A DNA stretch of 64,000 bases from Secundilactobacillus pentosiphilus (GTDB lineage: Bacteria; Bacillota; Bacilli; Lactobacillales; Lactobacillaceae), in assembly GCF_002217985.1 (NCBI RefSeq), contig NZ_BCMI01000007.1:47552-111551 (forward strand), written 5' to 3'. The notes under the pieces were generated by a model. It saw only the letters and a program-made list of their open reading frames with translations, did not search any database and was not told where the DNA came from. Below are positions 33,728-42,707 of the stretch, piece by piece; positions within the stretch are counted from its first letter, which is position 1; each line of letters starts with the position of its first letter. The translations under genes and the position numbers were made by a program.

Positions 33728-34693
33728 ATGGAAAAAGTAAAATTAGGAAACAGTAACTTAAAGGTTTCTCAAATCGGTTTAGGTACCATGGCGTTTGGCC
33801 GCTGGATTTCGGAAGCCGATTCAGACGCCATCTTGGATCACGCTGTTAACAGCGGCATTAATTTAATTGACACCGCCGACTACTACGGCCCTGGGCAAGA
33901 CGAGAAACCGGCGTATGGTGACGGCACTTCTGAAACCATCATTGGTAACTGGCTCAGTCACAACCCTGGTGCCCGGTCAAAGATCGTTCTGGCAACTAAG
34001 GTTGGCTCTAACACCAATCCGGTCATGAGCAATCCATCTTTGTCACGGGAACACATTCTCCAGCAGATTGATTCTTCATTGGAACGCCTGCAAACCGATC
34101 ACATCGATTTATACCAGGCCCACTTATTTGATAATGACACCCCGCTGGCAGAAACGTTAACCACTCTTAGCGGCTTAGTGGATGACGGTAAAATTCGCTA
34201 CTACGGCGTTTCCAACTATACCGAAGACCAGTTAGCATTAGCGCTCAGTATCGTCAAGGATCGTCGTTTGAACCCAATCACATCATTGCAGAACCGCTAT
34301 AACATTCTGAGCAAACACGATGACCAAAACGTCTTAAAGCTGGCTCAGCGCTCGCACGTTGGTTTCTTGGCTTATAGCCCACTAGCGCGTGGCGTTCTCA
34401 CTGGCAAATATCTAAACGGTGCCATGCCGAGCAGCAGCCGTGCTGCCCAAGGCGAACCGCTGATTAAGGAATACTTCAACGATGCTGATCAGCAAGCCGT
34501 TGAAAAGTTAAAGACCATTTCAGATCAAACTGGTACCCCAATGTCACAGCTGGCATTCGCTGGTGTCCTCTCAATTCCAGGCATCACCACTGCTCTGCTA
34601 GGTGCAAGCAAAGCCAGCTACATTGACGATGCCATCAAGGGTGCTGAGCTAAAAGTACCGCAAGGCGTAATGACGCAAATCAAATCATTGTAA
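33728..34693 (+). CDS. Aldo/keto reductase
   Basis: About 321 residues. LIDTADYYGPG carries the catalytic Asp and Tyr, VLATKVGSN the Lys and DLYQAHLFD the His. It is a member of the YajO/GSP69-like group of NADPH reductases. The ATG follows TAGGAG. It is the last gene of a three-gene redox cluster that might handle reactive carbonyls (inference). Confidence 0.9.
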   Translation: MEKVKLGNSNLKVSQIGLGTMAFGRWISEADSDAILDHAVNSGINLIDTADYYGPGQDEKPAYGDGTSETIIGNWLSHNPGARSKIVLATKVGSNTNPVMSNPSLSREHILQQIDSSLERLQTDHIDLYQAHLFDNDTPLAETLTTLSGLVDDGKIRYYGVSNYTEDQLALALSIVKDRRLNPITSLQNRYNILSKHDDQNVLKLAQRSHVGFLAYSPLARGVLTGKYLNGAMPSSSRAAQGEPLIKEYFNDADQQAVEKLKTISDQTGTPMSQLAFAGVLSIPGITTALLGASKASYIDDAIKGAELKVPQGVMTQIKSL

Positions 34694-34707
34694 TTAATAT
34701 TCAATAC

Positions 34708-34748
34708 AAAAATGCCGATTGTGGACTCAACCACAACCGACATTTTTG
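34708..34748 (+). terminator. Terminator after the aldo/keto reductase gene
   Basis: AAAAATG-CG-TTGTGG pairs with CCACAA-CG-CATTTTT around a 6-base loop. Confidence 0.8.
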
Positions 34749-34767
34749 TAGCTATTAATCACTAAGT

Positions 34768-35016
34768 AACCGAAGGCGCCTGTGCTTCAGTCAGTTGTGA
34801 AAGTGTTGTAAGATTGGGCGTACTTTCCCAATCTTACAACACGGGACGACATTTGAGACACGCGGGTTTAACGTGGCTTAAATACGAGGTAAAAGACAGC
34901 GGCTTTTGCCGGTCCCCAAAGCAGGTCCAAACGCGGGCGTCACAGGGGCAATAAAAAAGTCACGGTCTTACCTCCAGCAGAAAGCAGCCAACAGCTTAAA
35001 CTTTAAGTATGAAATT
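34768..35016. repeat. Family C cloverleaf-like repeat, copy C1
   Basis: A 249-base unit, repeated directly after itself. Its core has three hairpins: GTTGTAAGATTGGG with its exact complement (34805-34840), CATTTGAG...CTTAAATA, and AAAAGacagcggCTTTT followed by GCCGGTCC. Outer arms (GCGCCTGTGCTTCAGTC near 34776 and GACC-type sequence near 34922) pair less well than in C2. No coding frame is credible. Confidence 0.7.
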
Positions 35017-35263
35017 AACCGTAGACGCCTGTGCTTTGGTCAGTTGTGTAGGTGTTGTTAGATTGGGCGTACTTTCCCAATCTTACAACACGGGACGACA
35101 TTTAAGACGCGCGGGTTTAGCGTGGCTTAAATGCGAGGCAAAAGACAGCGGCTTTTGCCGGTCCCCACAACAGACCAAAGCACAGGCGCCGAAGGTGACA
35201 ATAAAAAGCCATGGTCTACTTCCAACAGAAAGTAACCCATGACTTAAATTTTAAAGTATGAAA
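35017..35263. repeat. Family C cloverleaf-like repeat, copy C2
   Basis: Second unit, about nine-tenths identical to C1. The outer stem is close to 25 bp: GCGCCTGTGCTTTGGTC-GTTGTG at one end matches CACAAC-GACCAAAGCACAGGCG at the other. Inside are three hairpins: GTTAGATTGGG/CCCAATCTTAC, CATTTAAG-CGC/GCG-CTTAAATG and GGCAAAAG/CTTTTGCC. The unit runs up to the ahpF stop and shares an ATGAAATTAA end with C1. Confidence 0.75.
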
Positions 35264-36817
35264 TTAAGCGTTAACCGTAACCTCACGTGCAAGTGCATCA
35301 AAAGCACCCAGGGCAGCGGTAGCACCAGAACCCATGGAGATAATGATCTGCTTGTACGAGGAGTTGGTGCAGTCACCAGCAGCAAAGACGTTTGCAAGGC
35401 TGGTAGCGCCCTTGTCGTTGACGATGATCTGCCCTTGCTTATCCATATCAAGGCATTCAGATAACCAGCCCGTGTTAGGAACCAAGCCAATCTGAACAAA
35501 GATCCCATCAACGGCTAATGACTTAGAGTCACCAGTTGAACGATCTGTGTAGACCAAACCGTTGACTCTGCCATCGCCTTCGATACGAGTAGTTTGCGCA
35601 TTGGTGATCAGGTCAACGTTATCCAAGGATTGAGCCTTTTCCACCAGCACGGCATCCGCTGAGATCTTCGGTCCAAATTCAAGAACGGAAACGTGTTTGG
35701 CAATGCCGGCTAAGTCGATTGCGGCTTCTACACCGGAGTTACCACCGCCGATAACAGCGACGTTCTTGCCCTTGTAAAGCGGACCATCACAGTGAGGACA
35801 ATAGGCAACACCCTTATTGCGGAACTCATCTTCACCCGGAACACCGACATTCTTCCAGTGCGCACCAGTTGCAATGATCACCGTCCGGCCTTTCAGGGTA
35901 GTGTCACCCTTTAGCTGAACTTGAACGGGTGATCCGTCAGTAAGGCCAGTCACTGTTTGACCGTCGATCAACGTCACGTTGTACTTAGTCATCTGAGCTT
36001 GAATGTTTTGCATCAGCTGTTCACCCTCGATGTAGTCGGTACCGATCAAATTCTCGATGCCCACTGTTTCAAGAGGCTGGCCGCCAATATGGTCAGCAAC
36101 TACCGCGGTGGATAAGCCCTTGCGAGCCGAATAGATTGCGGCTGAACCGGCAGCTGGTCCGCCACCGATGATCAAAACATCATAGACTTTGTCGGAAACG
36201 TCATCGTTAACCGCGGCCACAGCGGCTTTCCCCTGGGCCTTGTTAACCAGCTGTTCCAACGTTGCCCGACCGTTATGCCATTCTTCACCGTTTAAGAAGA
36301 CGGTTGGTACGGCCATAATATCGTTAGCTTCTGCTTCGTCTTGGAACATCCCGCCTTCGATCATGGTATGGGTAATGTGCGGATTCAGCAGACTCATAAT
36401 ATCTAACGCTTGAACCACGTCTGGACAGTTATGACAGCTCAAGCTGGCAAAGGTTTCAAAGTGGAGGTCCTGATCAATCGCCTCGATTTGTTGACGGACC
36501 TTCTCTGAAATCTTTGGTGCGTGACCGGAAACCTGCAAAACTGCCAAAACAAAGGACTCGAATTCGTGACCCAGCGGGATTCCTGCGAAGGTAATGCCGG
36601 AAGGTGCCGCGTCCTTAGCGTCCACCGTGAAGCTGGGCTGCCGTTTCAGTGACCCTTCAGCGATTGACAGCTTTGGCGACAAAGACACGACCTCGTTTAA
36701 GAAGTCGCGGACCTTCGTACCGTTTGCCGAGTGACCAGCATCTAACGTAAAGACCACTGGCTGCTGAAGTAACTGTAAATAACTGCTCAGCTGTTGTTTT
36801 AATTGATCATCTAACAT
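35264..36817 (-). CDS. ahpF: Alkyl hydroperoxide reductase subunit F
   Basis: 517 residues, the flavoprotein that passes electrons from NADH to AhpC. The N-terminal thioredoxin-like part has SCHNCP near residue 128; the C-terminal part has the FAD site VLIIGGGPAAGSAA, the redox pair CPHCDG near residue 340 and GIFVQIGLVPNT. Length is normal. The ATG overlaps the last base of the ahpC stop (TAATG), so the genes are coupled. Confidence 0.95.
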   Translation of the reverse strand: MLDDQLKQQLSSYLQLLQQPVVFTLDAGHSANGTKVRDFLNEVVSLSPKLSIAEGSLKRQPSFTVDAKDAAPSGITFAGIPLGHEFESFVLAVLQVSGHAPKISEKVRQQIEAIDQDLHFETFASLSCHNCPDVVQALDIMSLLNPHITHTMIEGGMFQDEAEANDIMAVPTVFLNGEEWHNGRATLEQLVNKAQGKAAVAAVNDDVSDKVYDVLIIGGGPAAGSAAIYSARKGLSTAVVADHIGGQPLETVGIENLIGTDYIEGEQLMQNIQAQMTKYNVTLIDGQTVTGLTDGSPVQVQLKGDTTLKGRTVIIATGAHWKNVGVPGEDEFRNKGVAYCPHCDGPLYKGKNVAVIGGGNSGVEAAIDLAGIAKHVSVLEFGPKISADAVLVEKAQSLDNVDLITNAQTTRIEGDGRVNGLVYTDRSTGDSKSLAVDGIFVQIGLVPNTGWLSECLDMDKQGQIIVNDKGATSLANVFAAGDCTNSSYKQIIISMGSGATAALGAFDALAREVTVNA

Positions 36818-37380
36818 TAAATCTTACCTACAAGATCGAGGCCTGGTGTTAAGGTTTCAGAACCTTCCTTCCACTTAGCAGGACATACTTCACCTGGGTG
36901 GGATTCAACGTATTGGCCAGCCTTGATGCGGTCAATGTATTCAGAAGCGTTCCGGCCAATTCCGTCAGCGTTAATTTCAAGGGATTGAACCACGCCGTCC
37001 TTGTCCAAGATGAACGTCCCACGTTGAGCGAGACCGGCTTCTTCATCGAAGACGTCGAACATCTTGGCCAATTGGTGAGATGGGTCACCAATCATCGCGT
37101 ACTGCAACTTGCCAACGGCATCGGATTCGTCATGCCATGCCTTGTGGACAAAGTGGGTATCTTCAGATACGGAGTAAACTTCAACGCCTAAACCTTGTAG
37201 CGTTTCGTATTGATCTTGTAAATCTTCCAATTCGGTTGGGCAGACAAATGAAAAGTCAGCTGGATAAAACATCACAACGCTCCAGTGTCCCTTTAAATCT
37301 GCATCGGAAATATCGATGAAATCGCCCTTTTTGTAAGCTTTTGCCTTAAATTCTTCAATCTGTTTTCCTACTAAACTCAT
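36817..37380 (-). CDS. ahpC: Alkyl hydroperoxide reductase subunit C (peroxiredoxin)
   Basis: 187 residues, typical 2-Cys peroxiredoxin. [16 protein letters not shown] holds the peroxidatic cysteine and [11 protein letters not shown] the resolving cysteine. It reduces hydrogen peroxide and organic hydroperoxides, recycled by AhpF. GGAGG precedes the ATG. A PerR-like box lies about 45 bases upstream. Confidence 0.96.
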   Translation of the reverse strand: MSLVGKQIEEFKAKAYKKGDFIDISDADLKGHWSVVMFYPADFSFVCPTELEDLQDQYETLQGLGVEVYSVSEDTHFVHKAWHDESDAVGKLQYAMIGDPSHQLAKMFDVFDEEAGLAQRGTFILDKDGVVQSLEINADGIGRNASEYIDRIKAGQYVESHPGEVCPAKWKEGSETLTPGLDLVGKI

Positions 37381-37422
37381 GTTCGAAAACCTCCTTAGAA
37401 TTTGCTACAAGTTCATTGTACA

Positions 37423-37437
37423 ATGTAATCATTCTAA
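37423..37437 (-). promoter_or_regulatory. PerR-box-like operator of ahpCF
   Basis: TTAGAATGATTACAT on the minus strand agrees with the Per box TTATAATNATTATAA at 11 of 14 positions. Peroxide-relieved repression of ahpC by PerR is usual in Firmicutes. Confidence 0.55.
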
Positions 37438-37571
37438 TTTAAAGAGCAATTTAGAATTTTTCTAGATTTCTGATACAGAACCGTTATTCAGTTGCATTTA
37501 TAACTTTGCTGGGCTTGTCAAGCAACCCCGCCGCGAACCCGATTTCGCTTTTATTTTACCACCAGAATTTT

Positions 37572-37605
37572 TTCAAAACAAAAACCGCACCCTCAAAGTG
37601 CGGCT
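37572..37605 (-). terminator. Terminator after the 46-residue protein gene
   Basis: GCCGCAC pairs with GTGCGG around a TTTGAGG loop, followed by TTTTTGTTTT on the minus strand. Confidence 0.75.
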
Positions 37606-37617
37606 CTTATTCTTTGA

Positions 37618-37758
37618 CTAGCGATGTAATTTCTTTTGAATCGCATCACCGATCGTATCCACTTTTTTAGCGGCGAACACCGTACCGCCGACCAAAACTC
37701 CGCCGACGATCAACGTGCTGGCAACCATGAATTTAAATACTGATTGAATGGCATCCAT
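37618..37758 (-). CDS. Small membrane protein, 46 residues
   Basis: Begins MDAIQSVFKFMVASTLIVGG, has one hydrophobic glycine-rich segment, then a basic tail ending KKLHR. AAAGGTGG lies 9 bases before the ATG. It follows the GlsB-like gene by 17 bases and precedes a terminator, so it is a credible gene. Function unknown; perhaps a stress membrane peptide partnering GlsB-like protein (inference). Confidence 0.65.
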   Translation of the reverse strand: MDAIQSVFKFMVASTLIVGGVLVGGTVFAAKKVDTIGDAIQKKLHR

Positions 37759-37775
37759 AATATCAGCCACCTTTC

Positions 37776-38030
37776 TTAGGCATCATCTTTTCGTAATCCA
37801 AAGATTACCGAAACAATTAAGACTAGGATGACAGCGCCGATAATCGAAGGAATCAGCGCCATCCCAGCTAAGCTTGGACCCCAGGTACCTAGTAATGCCT
37901 GACCGATCCACGCACCGATCAATCCGGCAACAATGTTAGAAATCCAGCCCATGGCGGCACCGTGGTTAGTGATTGCTCCTGCAATTGCGCCAATAATAGC
38001 GCCAACAATGAGTGACCATAATAAACCCAT
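37776..38030 (-). CDS. GlsB/YeaQ/YmgE family stress membrane protein
   Basis: 84 residues with three membrane segments: MGLLWSLIVGAIIGAIAGAI, then MGWISNIVAGLIGAWIGQALLG and a C-terminal IIGAVILVLIVSVIFGL. Members are induced by general or envelope stress. AGGAGG lies before the ATG. It heads a two-gene operon. Confidence 0.88.
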   Translation of the reverse strand: MGLLWSLIVGAIIGAIAGAITNHGAAMGWISNIVAGLIGAWIGQALLGTWGPSLAGMALIPSIIGAVILVLIVSVIFGLRKDDA

Positions 38031-38244
38031 AGTAATACCTCCTTATCGACTTAACTGACTATCATTTTTCTATAATTCCAGCATAGCAAATTTTAAACTG
38101 GTAACGCCACAAATATGATAATAATTATTTTATATTAACTATTATTATTGATTTATGTTTAACACTGTCAAATTCGTCGTTTTAATCAAAATCAATTTTA
38201 GGTTAAAATAGAACCATTCAATTAACAGAAAGTCAGGTGCTCAT

Positions 38245-40767
38245 GTGGTTCAACCAATTGATCATATTGAAGTTCGCGGCGGTAACGTCAATAACCTGAA
38301 AAATATCGATGTTGATATCCCGTTAAATAAGTTTGTCGCTATCTCTGGGCCTTCCGGATCCGGTAAGAGTTCCCTCGCCATGGGAATTCTCTATGCCGAA
38401 GGCTCCAGGCGGTACTTAGATGCGCTATCCACCTATACCCGGCGGCGAATTGCGCAGAATAAGAAGTCTCAGGTACAATCTGTTAAACACATTCCGTCAG
38501 CATTGGCTCTGCGTCAACGGCCAAGTATCCCATCGGAACGGTCTACAGTTGGCTCGTTGACCGAAACCTTTAACGTTGTCCGGCTCATCTTTTCCCGGTT
38601 AGGCTCCGTGGTCTGTCCCAATGGCCACCGAATTCCGCCAACTATCGCAATTGCTCAGAAAATGGATCTGTCTGGCGACGACATGGGGATGATCACCTGT
38701 CCAACCTGCGGTGTGCGCTTCATGGCCAACGGTGCCGAAGATTTTTCCTTCAATTCCACTGGCGCCTGCCCCACTTGTAAAGGATTAGGTGTTGTTCGGA
38801 AACTGGATGAATCCAGACTCATCGGTGACGAGAACCTGACCATCGATCAAGGGGTGGTTGCATCCTGGCACCTACCTGGTCGAAACTTCATGCCAAAGGT
38901 CGTGGCAACGTTAGGTGTTCGCACCGACGTCCCGTACAAGGACCTCACGGATAAGGAAAAAGACATCGTGCTCCACGGCAAGAAGCAAACTCATCCGGTC
39001 AACATCAGCTCCGGTACCGGCCGGGTCTTTCACATGGACAACGCGCTGTACGAAAACGCCTATGCCGCGGTTGAAGATTCACTGGAATCGGTTACCAGTG
39101 AACGGTCGATTGCGAGAATCAATCAGTTTTACCATTTCTCAACGTGCCCTACCTGCCACGGCTCACGCCTTAATCCGGAACGCTTGAAGCAGCTAGTGGG
39201 CGGAAAGAACATTGCGGAAGTGGCCGATATGCAGCTGAACGATTTAGCAAAATGGGAGGCTGATACAAAGGCTGCCTTACCGGACGACATGGCTTCGCTG
39301 GCTAAAATGCTCTTTACTGAGCTGGATAATAATTTACGGCCATTACTGGAATTAGGCCTGGAATATCTCAGCTTATCCCGCAGCGGCAATACGTTATCCA
39401 CGGGTGAACTGCAACGCATTCAGTTAGCGCGAACATTGCGGACCGAAACGACCGGCGTGTTATATGTATTAGACGAGCCATCGATTGGTCTACACCCTGA
39501 TAATATCCACGGGCTGATCAACGTCTTCCGGCAGCTGATCGCGCAAGGCAACTCACTGGTGGTCGTGGATCACGAAGTCGACATCATTTCCGCTGCGGAC
39601 TGGGTCATCGAAATTGGCCCCGGCTCCGGCGCTGAAGGTGGCCAAGTGATTGCCCAAGGAACACCGAAGCAGCTAGTAGATAATCCGAAATCACTGATTG
39701 GCCCGTTTATCTCCGGTCACTCAGATATTCTGCAAACAAAACACGCTGCCAAAAAGCCCACCGGCCGGTCTACGCACATTAAAATCAATGACCACTTCAA
39801 CTTGCACAACGTTGATGCCACTTTTCCGGACAATAAAGTGACGGCCATCACCGGCTTTTCCGGTGCCGGTAAAACCAGTCTGATCATCGATTCGCTGGTG
39901 CCGGCCATCCGTGCCCGCAAGCAGCAGCAAAAATCACCAAGGCAAGTCAGTGAATTAACCACGGATCTGCAAGACGTGGTCAGTGTGGATGCCAGTCCGG
40001 TGGGTAAAAACGCCCGCTCAACGTTGGCAACCTACACCAGCATCATGAACGCCCTGCGGCACATGTTTGCTGATCTACCGGAAGCCAAAGCTAAAGGGTA
40101 CGGCATCGCCTACTTTTCCTACAACAATAAGCAGGGTGCCTGCCCTAACTGCGGCGGTCTGGGTAATATCACGTTAGACATTCAGTACCTGCCAGACATG
40201 GAAGAAGTCTGCCCGGTCTGTCACGGTGCCCGCTATAAGGACGAGATCCAGCAGATCAAGTGGCACGGCTACTCCATTGTCGACCTGCTGAACCTCTCCG
40301 TTGAAGAAGCCATTCCCGTATTTAAAGACGTTCCCAAGATCGAACACCAGCTGAAGCAGCTCAAAGAAGTCGGCCTTGCCTACCTTCACTTGGGTGAAAG
40401 TACCCCAACGTTGTCTGGCGGCGAAGCCCAGCGGTTAAAGCTGGTCAGCCACCTCACCAAGAAACAGGCTGGTACTCTGTTTGTCTTCGATGAACCATCG
40501 ATTGGCCTGCATCCGTTAGACGTTCAAACCCTGCTGCAGATCATCGACCGCTTACGGATCAACGGTGCCACGATCCTCATCATCACCCATGATGTTGACC
40601 TGATGTTAAACGCTGACTACCTGATCGATATGGGGCCTCGTGGCGGGGCTGCTGGCGGTAAAATTGTGGCTGCTGGCGAACCTTTAGAACTGGTTAAAAA
40701 GCCCGGCAGCTTGACCGTGCAGTATTTGGCTAAGCACTGGCAGAAATTCGGTAAACCTGCCTTGTAA
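38245..40767 (+). CDS. UvrA-like excinuclease paralogue (short, UvrA2 type)
   Basis: 840 residues against about 940-950 for UvrA. Walker A motifs are GPSGSGKSS (about 32) and GFSGAGKTS (about 535); signature motifs LSTGELQRIQLARTL and LSGGEAQRLKLVSHL; CxxC zinc modules CPTCGV/CPTCKGLG, CPTCHGSR, and CPNCGGLG/CPVCHGARY. The shorter first half suggests loss of the UvrB-binding region, as in UvrA2 proteins linked to DNA-damaging drug tolerance. It is probably not the housekeeping UvrA. The start is GTG with AGGTG 5 bases upstream. Confidence 0.88.
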   Translation: MVQPIDHIEVRGGNVNNLKNIDVDIPLNKFVAISGPSGSGKSSLAMGILYAEGSRRYLDALSTYTRRRIAQNKKSQVQSVKHIPSALALRQRPSIPSERSTVGSLTETFNVVRLIFSRLGSVVCPNGHRIPPTIAIAQKMDLSGDDMGMITCPTCGVRFMANGAEDFSFNSTGACPTCKGLGVVRKLDESRLIGDENLTIDQGVVASWHLPGRNFMPKVVATLGVRTDVPYKDLTDKEKDIVLHGKKQTHPVNISSGTGRVFHMDNALYENAYAAVEDSLESVTSERSIARINQFYHFSTCPTCHGSRLNPERLKQLVGGKNIAEVADMQLNDLAKWEADTKAALPDDMASLAKMLFTELDNNLRPLLELGLEYLSLSRSGNTLSTGELQRIQLARTLRTETTGVLYVLDEPSIGLHPDNIHGLINVFRQLIAQGNSLVVVDHEVDIISAADWVIEIGPGSGAEGGQVIAQGTPKQLVDNPKSLIGPFISGHSDILQTKHAAKKPTGRSTHIKINDHFNLHNVDATFPDNKVTAITGFSGAGKTSLIIDSLVPAIRARKQQQKSPRQVSELTTDLQDVVSVDASPVGKNARSTLATYTSIMNALRHMFADLPEAKAKGYGIAYFSYNNKQGACPNCGGLGNITLDIQYLPDMEEVCPVCHGARYKDEIQQIKWHGYSIVDLLNLSVEEAIPVFKDVPKIEHQLKQLKEVGLAYLHLGESTPTLSGGEAQRLKLVSHLTKKQAGTLFVFDEPSIGLHPLDVQTLLQIIDRLRINGATILIITHDVDLMLNADYLIDMGPRGGAAGGKIVAAGEPLELVKKPGSLTVQYLAKHWQKFGKPAL

Positions 40768-40839
40768 CCTAACTGATCAACCCGCAGCAGTTGACAGTCC
40801 CCCGTGAAACATGTTAATTTAAGTTCACAAACAAAAAGG

Positions 40840-40942
40840 AGGCCTCGCCCATTGAAGATCTAAGTCAACCGTTAGAACCTAGCACCGTGATTCCCACTAC
40901 AGGGGAATACTGCGCAGTTCTGGCACTGACCTAGACCTTCTC
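40840..40942 (+). promoter_or_regulatory. Leader with strong RBS and short upstream frame before the ABC-F gene
   Basis: AAAGGAGG at about 40841 stands 9 bases before a TTG that opens TTG AAG ATC TAA, a three-codon frame; one base earlier an ATT would open a 27-codon frame to TAG at 40934. Downstream AGCACC (40881-40886) can pair with GGTGCT of the terminator. Leaders of ABC-F resistance genes commonly sense stalled ribosomes this way. Which frame is translated is uncertain. Confidence 0.45.
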
Positions 40943-40974
40943 TAGCGAGCCTAAACGCATAATAGCTATGCGCA

Positions 40975-41008
40975 AAGCACCTGGAGAATTGTTCTCAGGT
41001 GCTTTTTT
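40975..41008 (+). terminator. Attenuator-type terminator before the ABC-F gene
   Basis: AAAGCACCTG pairs with CAGGTGCTTT around a 12-base loop, followed by TTTT. It lies about 55 bases before the ABC-F start codon, inside the leader, so it should block expression unless antitermination occurs. Confidence 0.75.
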
Positions 41009-41060
41009 GATGCCGCAAAACTGCCACGGTGCCCGCCAAGAAACTGGAGGACACACTATT

Positions 41061-42551
41061 ATGTCGACCATTCAAATCACGCATTTAACATTTGCTTATC
41101 CTGGTCAGGATAACTTATTTAACAATCAGAACTTAACCTTTGACAGTAACTGGAAGCTAGGGCTCACCGGTCGTAACGGCCGGGGGAAGACCACCCTGCT
41201 AAACTTGATTCGCGGAAAACTCAGCGGTCAGGGAACCATTACCATGCCGCTAACGCCGCTCTATTTCCCACAGCCCGTCACGGATCCCACTCAGGATGCT
41301 TGGGCCGTTGCCACCGAAGCCAGTACGGCAGAATTGTGGGAGATCCAGCGCGAGCTATCCTTGATGCATACCAGTGACGACCTACTCTATCGCCCATACG
41401 AAAGCCTATCCGGCGGTGAGCAAACGAAGGTCCTGCTGGCAGCGACCTTTGCCAGCCATACCGGCTTTCCGCTGCTGGATGAGCCGACGAACCACTTAGA
41501 TATCACCGGCCGTGACCAGATTGCTGAGTACTTACATCACGCCCAGCAGGGATTCATCGTCATTTCTCATGACCGGCACTTTTTAGACGCGGCCACTGAC
41601 CACACCTTGACGATTGAAAAGCAGCAACTGGTGCTGACACAAGGCAATTATTCTGCTTACGAACAGGCCAAGCAGCTGAAGGACCAGTCGGAATACGCGG
41701 AACAGGCTAAATTGCGCCACGATATCGGCCGACTAAAACAAACGGCGGCCAATAAACGTCAGTGGAGTCAATCCCGTGAAGGCGACAAATACGGTAATCC
41801 GCATCAAAAAGGCAGCGGTGCCGTCTACGATACCGGCTTTATCGGTGCCCGTTCAGCGCGGGTCATGCAAAAAGCCAAGAATCTGGAACACCGGATGGAC
41901 AAAGCAATTACTGATAAGGAATCCTTATTACAAAACGTCGAATTTATCGATCCGCTGAAAATGAACTACCAGCCGGACCATCACGAAACGTTGCTTTGGG
42001 TAAGAAACGTTCAGCTCAGCTATAACGGCCAGCCGCTATTTACCAAACCAGTCAGTTTTGAACTTAACCGTGGCGACCGTCTGGCGCTGATCGGCCCAAA
42101 CGGCAGCGGTAAGTCGTCTTTGATCGCCGCTATTCAAGGCCGGTTCAAGGGTGCCGTGACCGGTGAGATCCAACTCACGGAAACCGCCCGGCGCAGTCTG
42201 GTTCGCCAGCACTATCCGGACAATCTGGGAACACTGACTGAATTTGCGCAAAAGCGCGGTTTGAGTTATCAGGATCTGCTGAATAACTTGAAGAAACTAG
42301 GCATGCCACGAGACGATTTTAAAACGCCTATCCAACACCTCTCGGCTGATCAGCAAAAGAAGGTTGAACTGGCGGCCAGCTTGGCCACCCCTACCAGTCT
42401 TTATCTGTGGGACGAACCGCTAAACTACCTGGACGTGTTCAACCAAGAACAGCTCACTACCGTCATCCAAGACGTTCAGCCGACGATGCTGGTCACTGAG
42501 CACGACCGCGATTTCATTCAAGCAATTAGCACCAAAATCGTGACGCTCTAA
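41061..42551 (+). CDS. ABC-F ribosome protection protein, Lsa-like
   Basis: About 496 residues with two ABC domains and no membrane segment. HLTFAYPGQDNLF and WKLGLTGRNGRGKTTLL closely resemble the Lsa/Vga group; signatures are LSGGEQTKVLLA and the degenerate LSADQQKKVELA; the linker between domains (about 185-290) is charged and basic. Such proteins dislodge lincosamides, streptogramin A and pleuromutilins from the ribosome. The ATG at 41061 follows TGGAGG; the frame from 40968 begins inside the terminator. Intrinsic resistance is likely but unproven. Confidence 0.88.
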   Translation: MSTIQITHLTFAYPGQDNLFNNQNLTFDSNWKLGLTGRNGRGKTTLLNLIRGKLSGQGTITMPLTPLYFPQPVTDPTQDAWAVATEASTAELWEIQRELSLMHTSDDLLYRPYESLSGGEQTKVLLAATFASHTGFPLLDEPTNHLDITGRDQIAEYLHHAQQGFIVISHDRHFLDAATDHTLTIEKQQLVLTQGNYSAYEQAKQLKDQSEYAEQAKLRHDIGRLKQTAANKRQWSQSREGDKYGNPHQKGSGAVYDTGFIGARSARVMQKAKNLEHRMDKAITDKESLLQNVEFIDPLKMNYQPDHHETLLWVRNVQLSYNGQPLFTKPVSFELNRGDRLALIGPNGSGKSSLIAAIQGRFKGAVTGEIQLTETARRSLVRQHYPDNLGTLTEFAQKRGLSYQDLLNNLKKLGMPRDDFKTPIQHLSADQQKKVELAASLATPTSLYLWDEPLNYLDVFNQEQLTTVIQDVQPTMLVTEHDRDFIQAISTKIVTL

Positions 42552-42630
42552 CGTTTATTGCAACGCCGCACGGAAAGATTAACGGTGTCCTTGAAACTAA
42601 CCCGCGTATCTCAGCCAAAGTAACCAAAAG

Positions 42631-42672
42631 AAACCGGACGTTCAGTATGTTAACTGAACGCCCGGTTTTTTC
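42631..42672. terminator. Terminator between ABC-F and TetR genes
   Basis: AACCGG-CGTTCAGT pairs with ACTGAACG-CCGGTT around a short loop, followed by TTTTTT. Confidence 0.85.
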
Positions 42673-42707
42673 AGGTAGTGGTTCTAAAAAAACGATTTAA
42701 CAAACCA

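Noticed and set aside
35009..35242. 77-codon frame in repeat C2
   Set aside because: The region is self-complementary in every part, C1 does not keep the frame, and there is no RBS.
40850..40936. 27-codon upstream frame with an ATT start before the ABC-F gene
   Set aside because: ATT is a very rare start; the overlapping TTG frame uses the same RBS. Kept only as an alternative reading of the leader.
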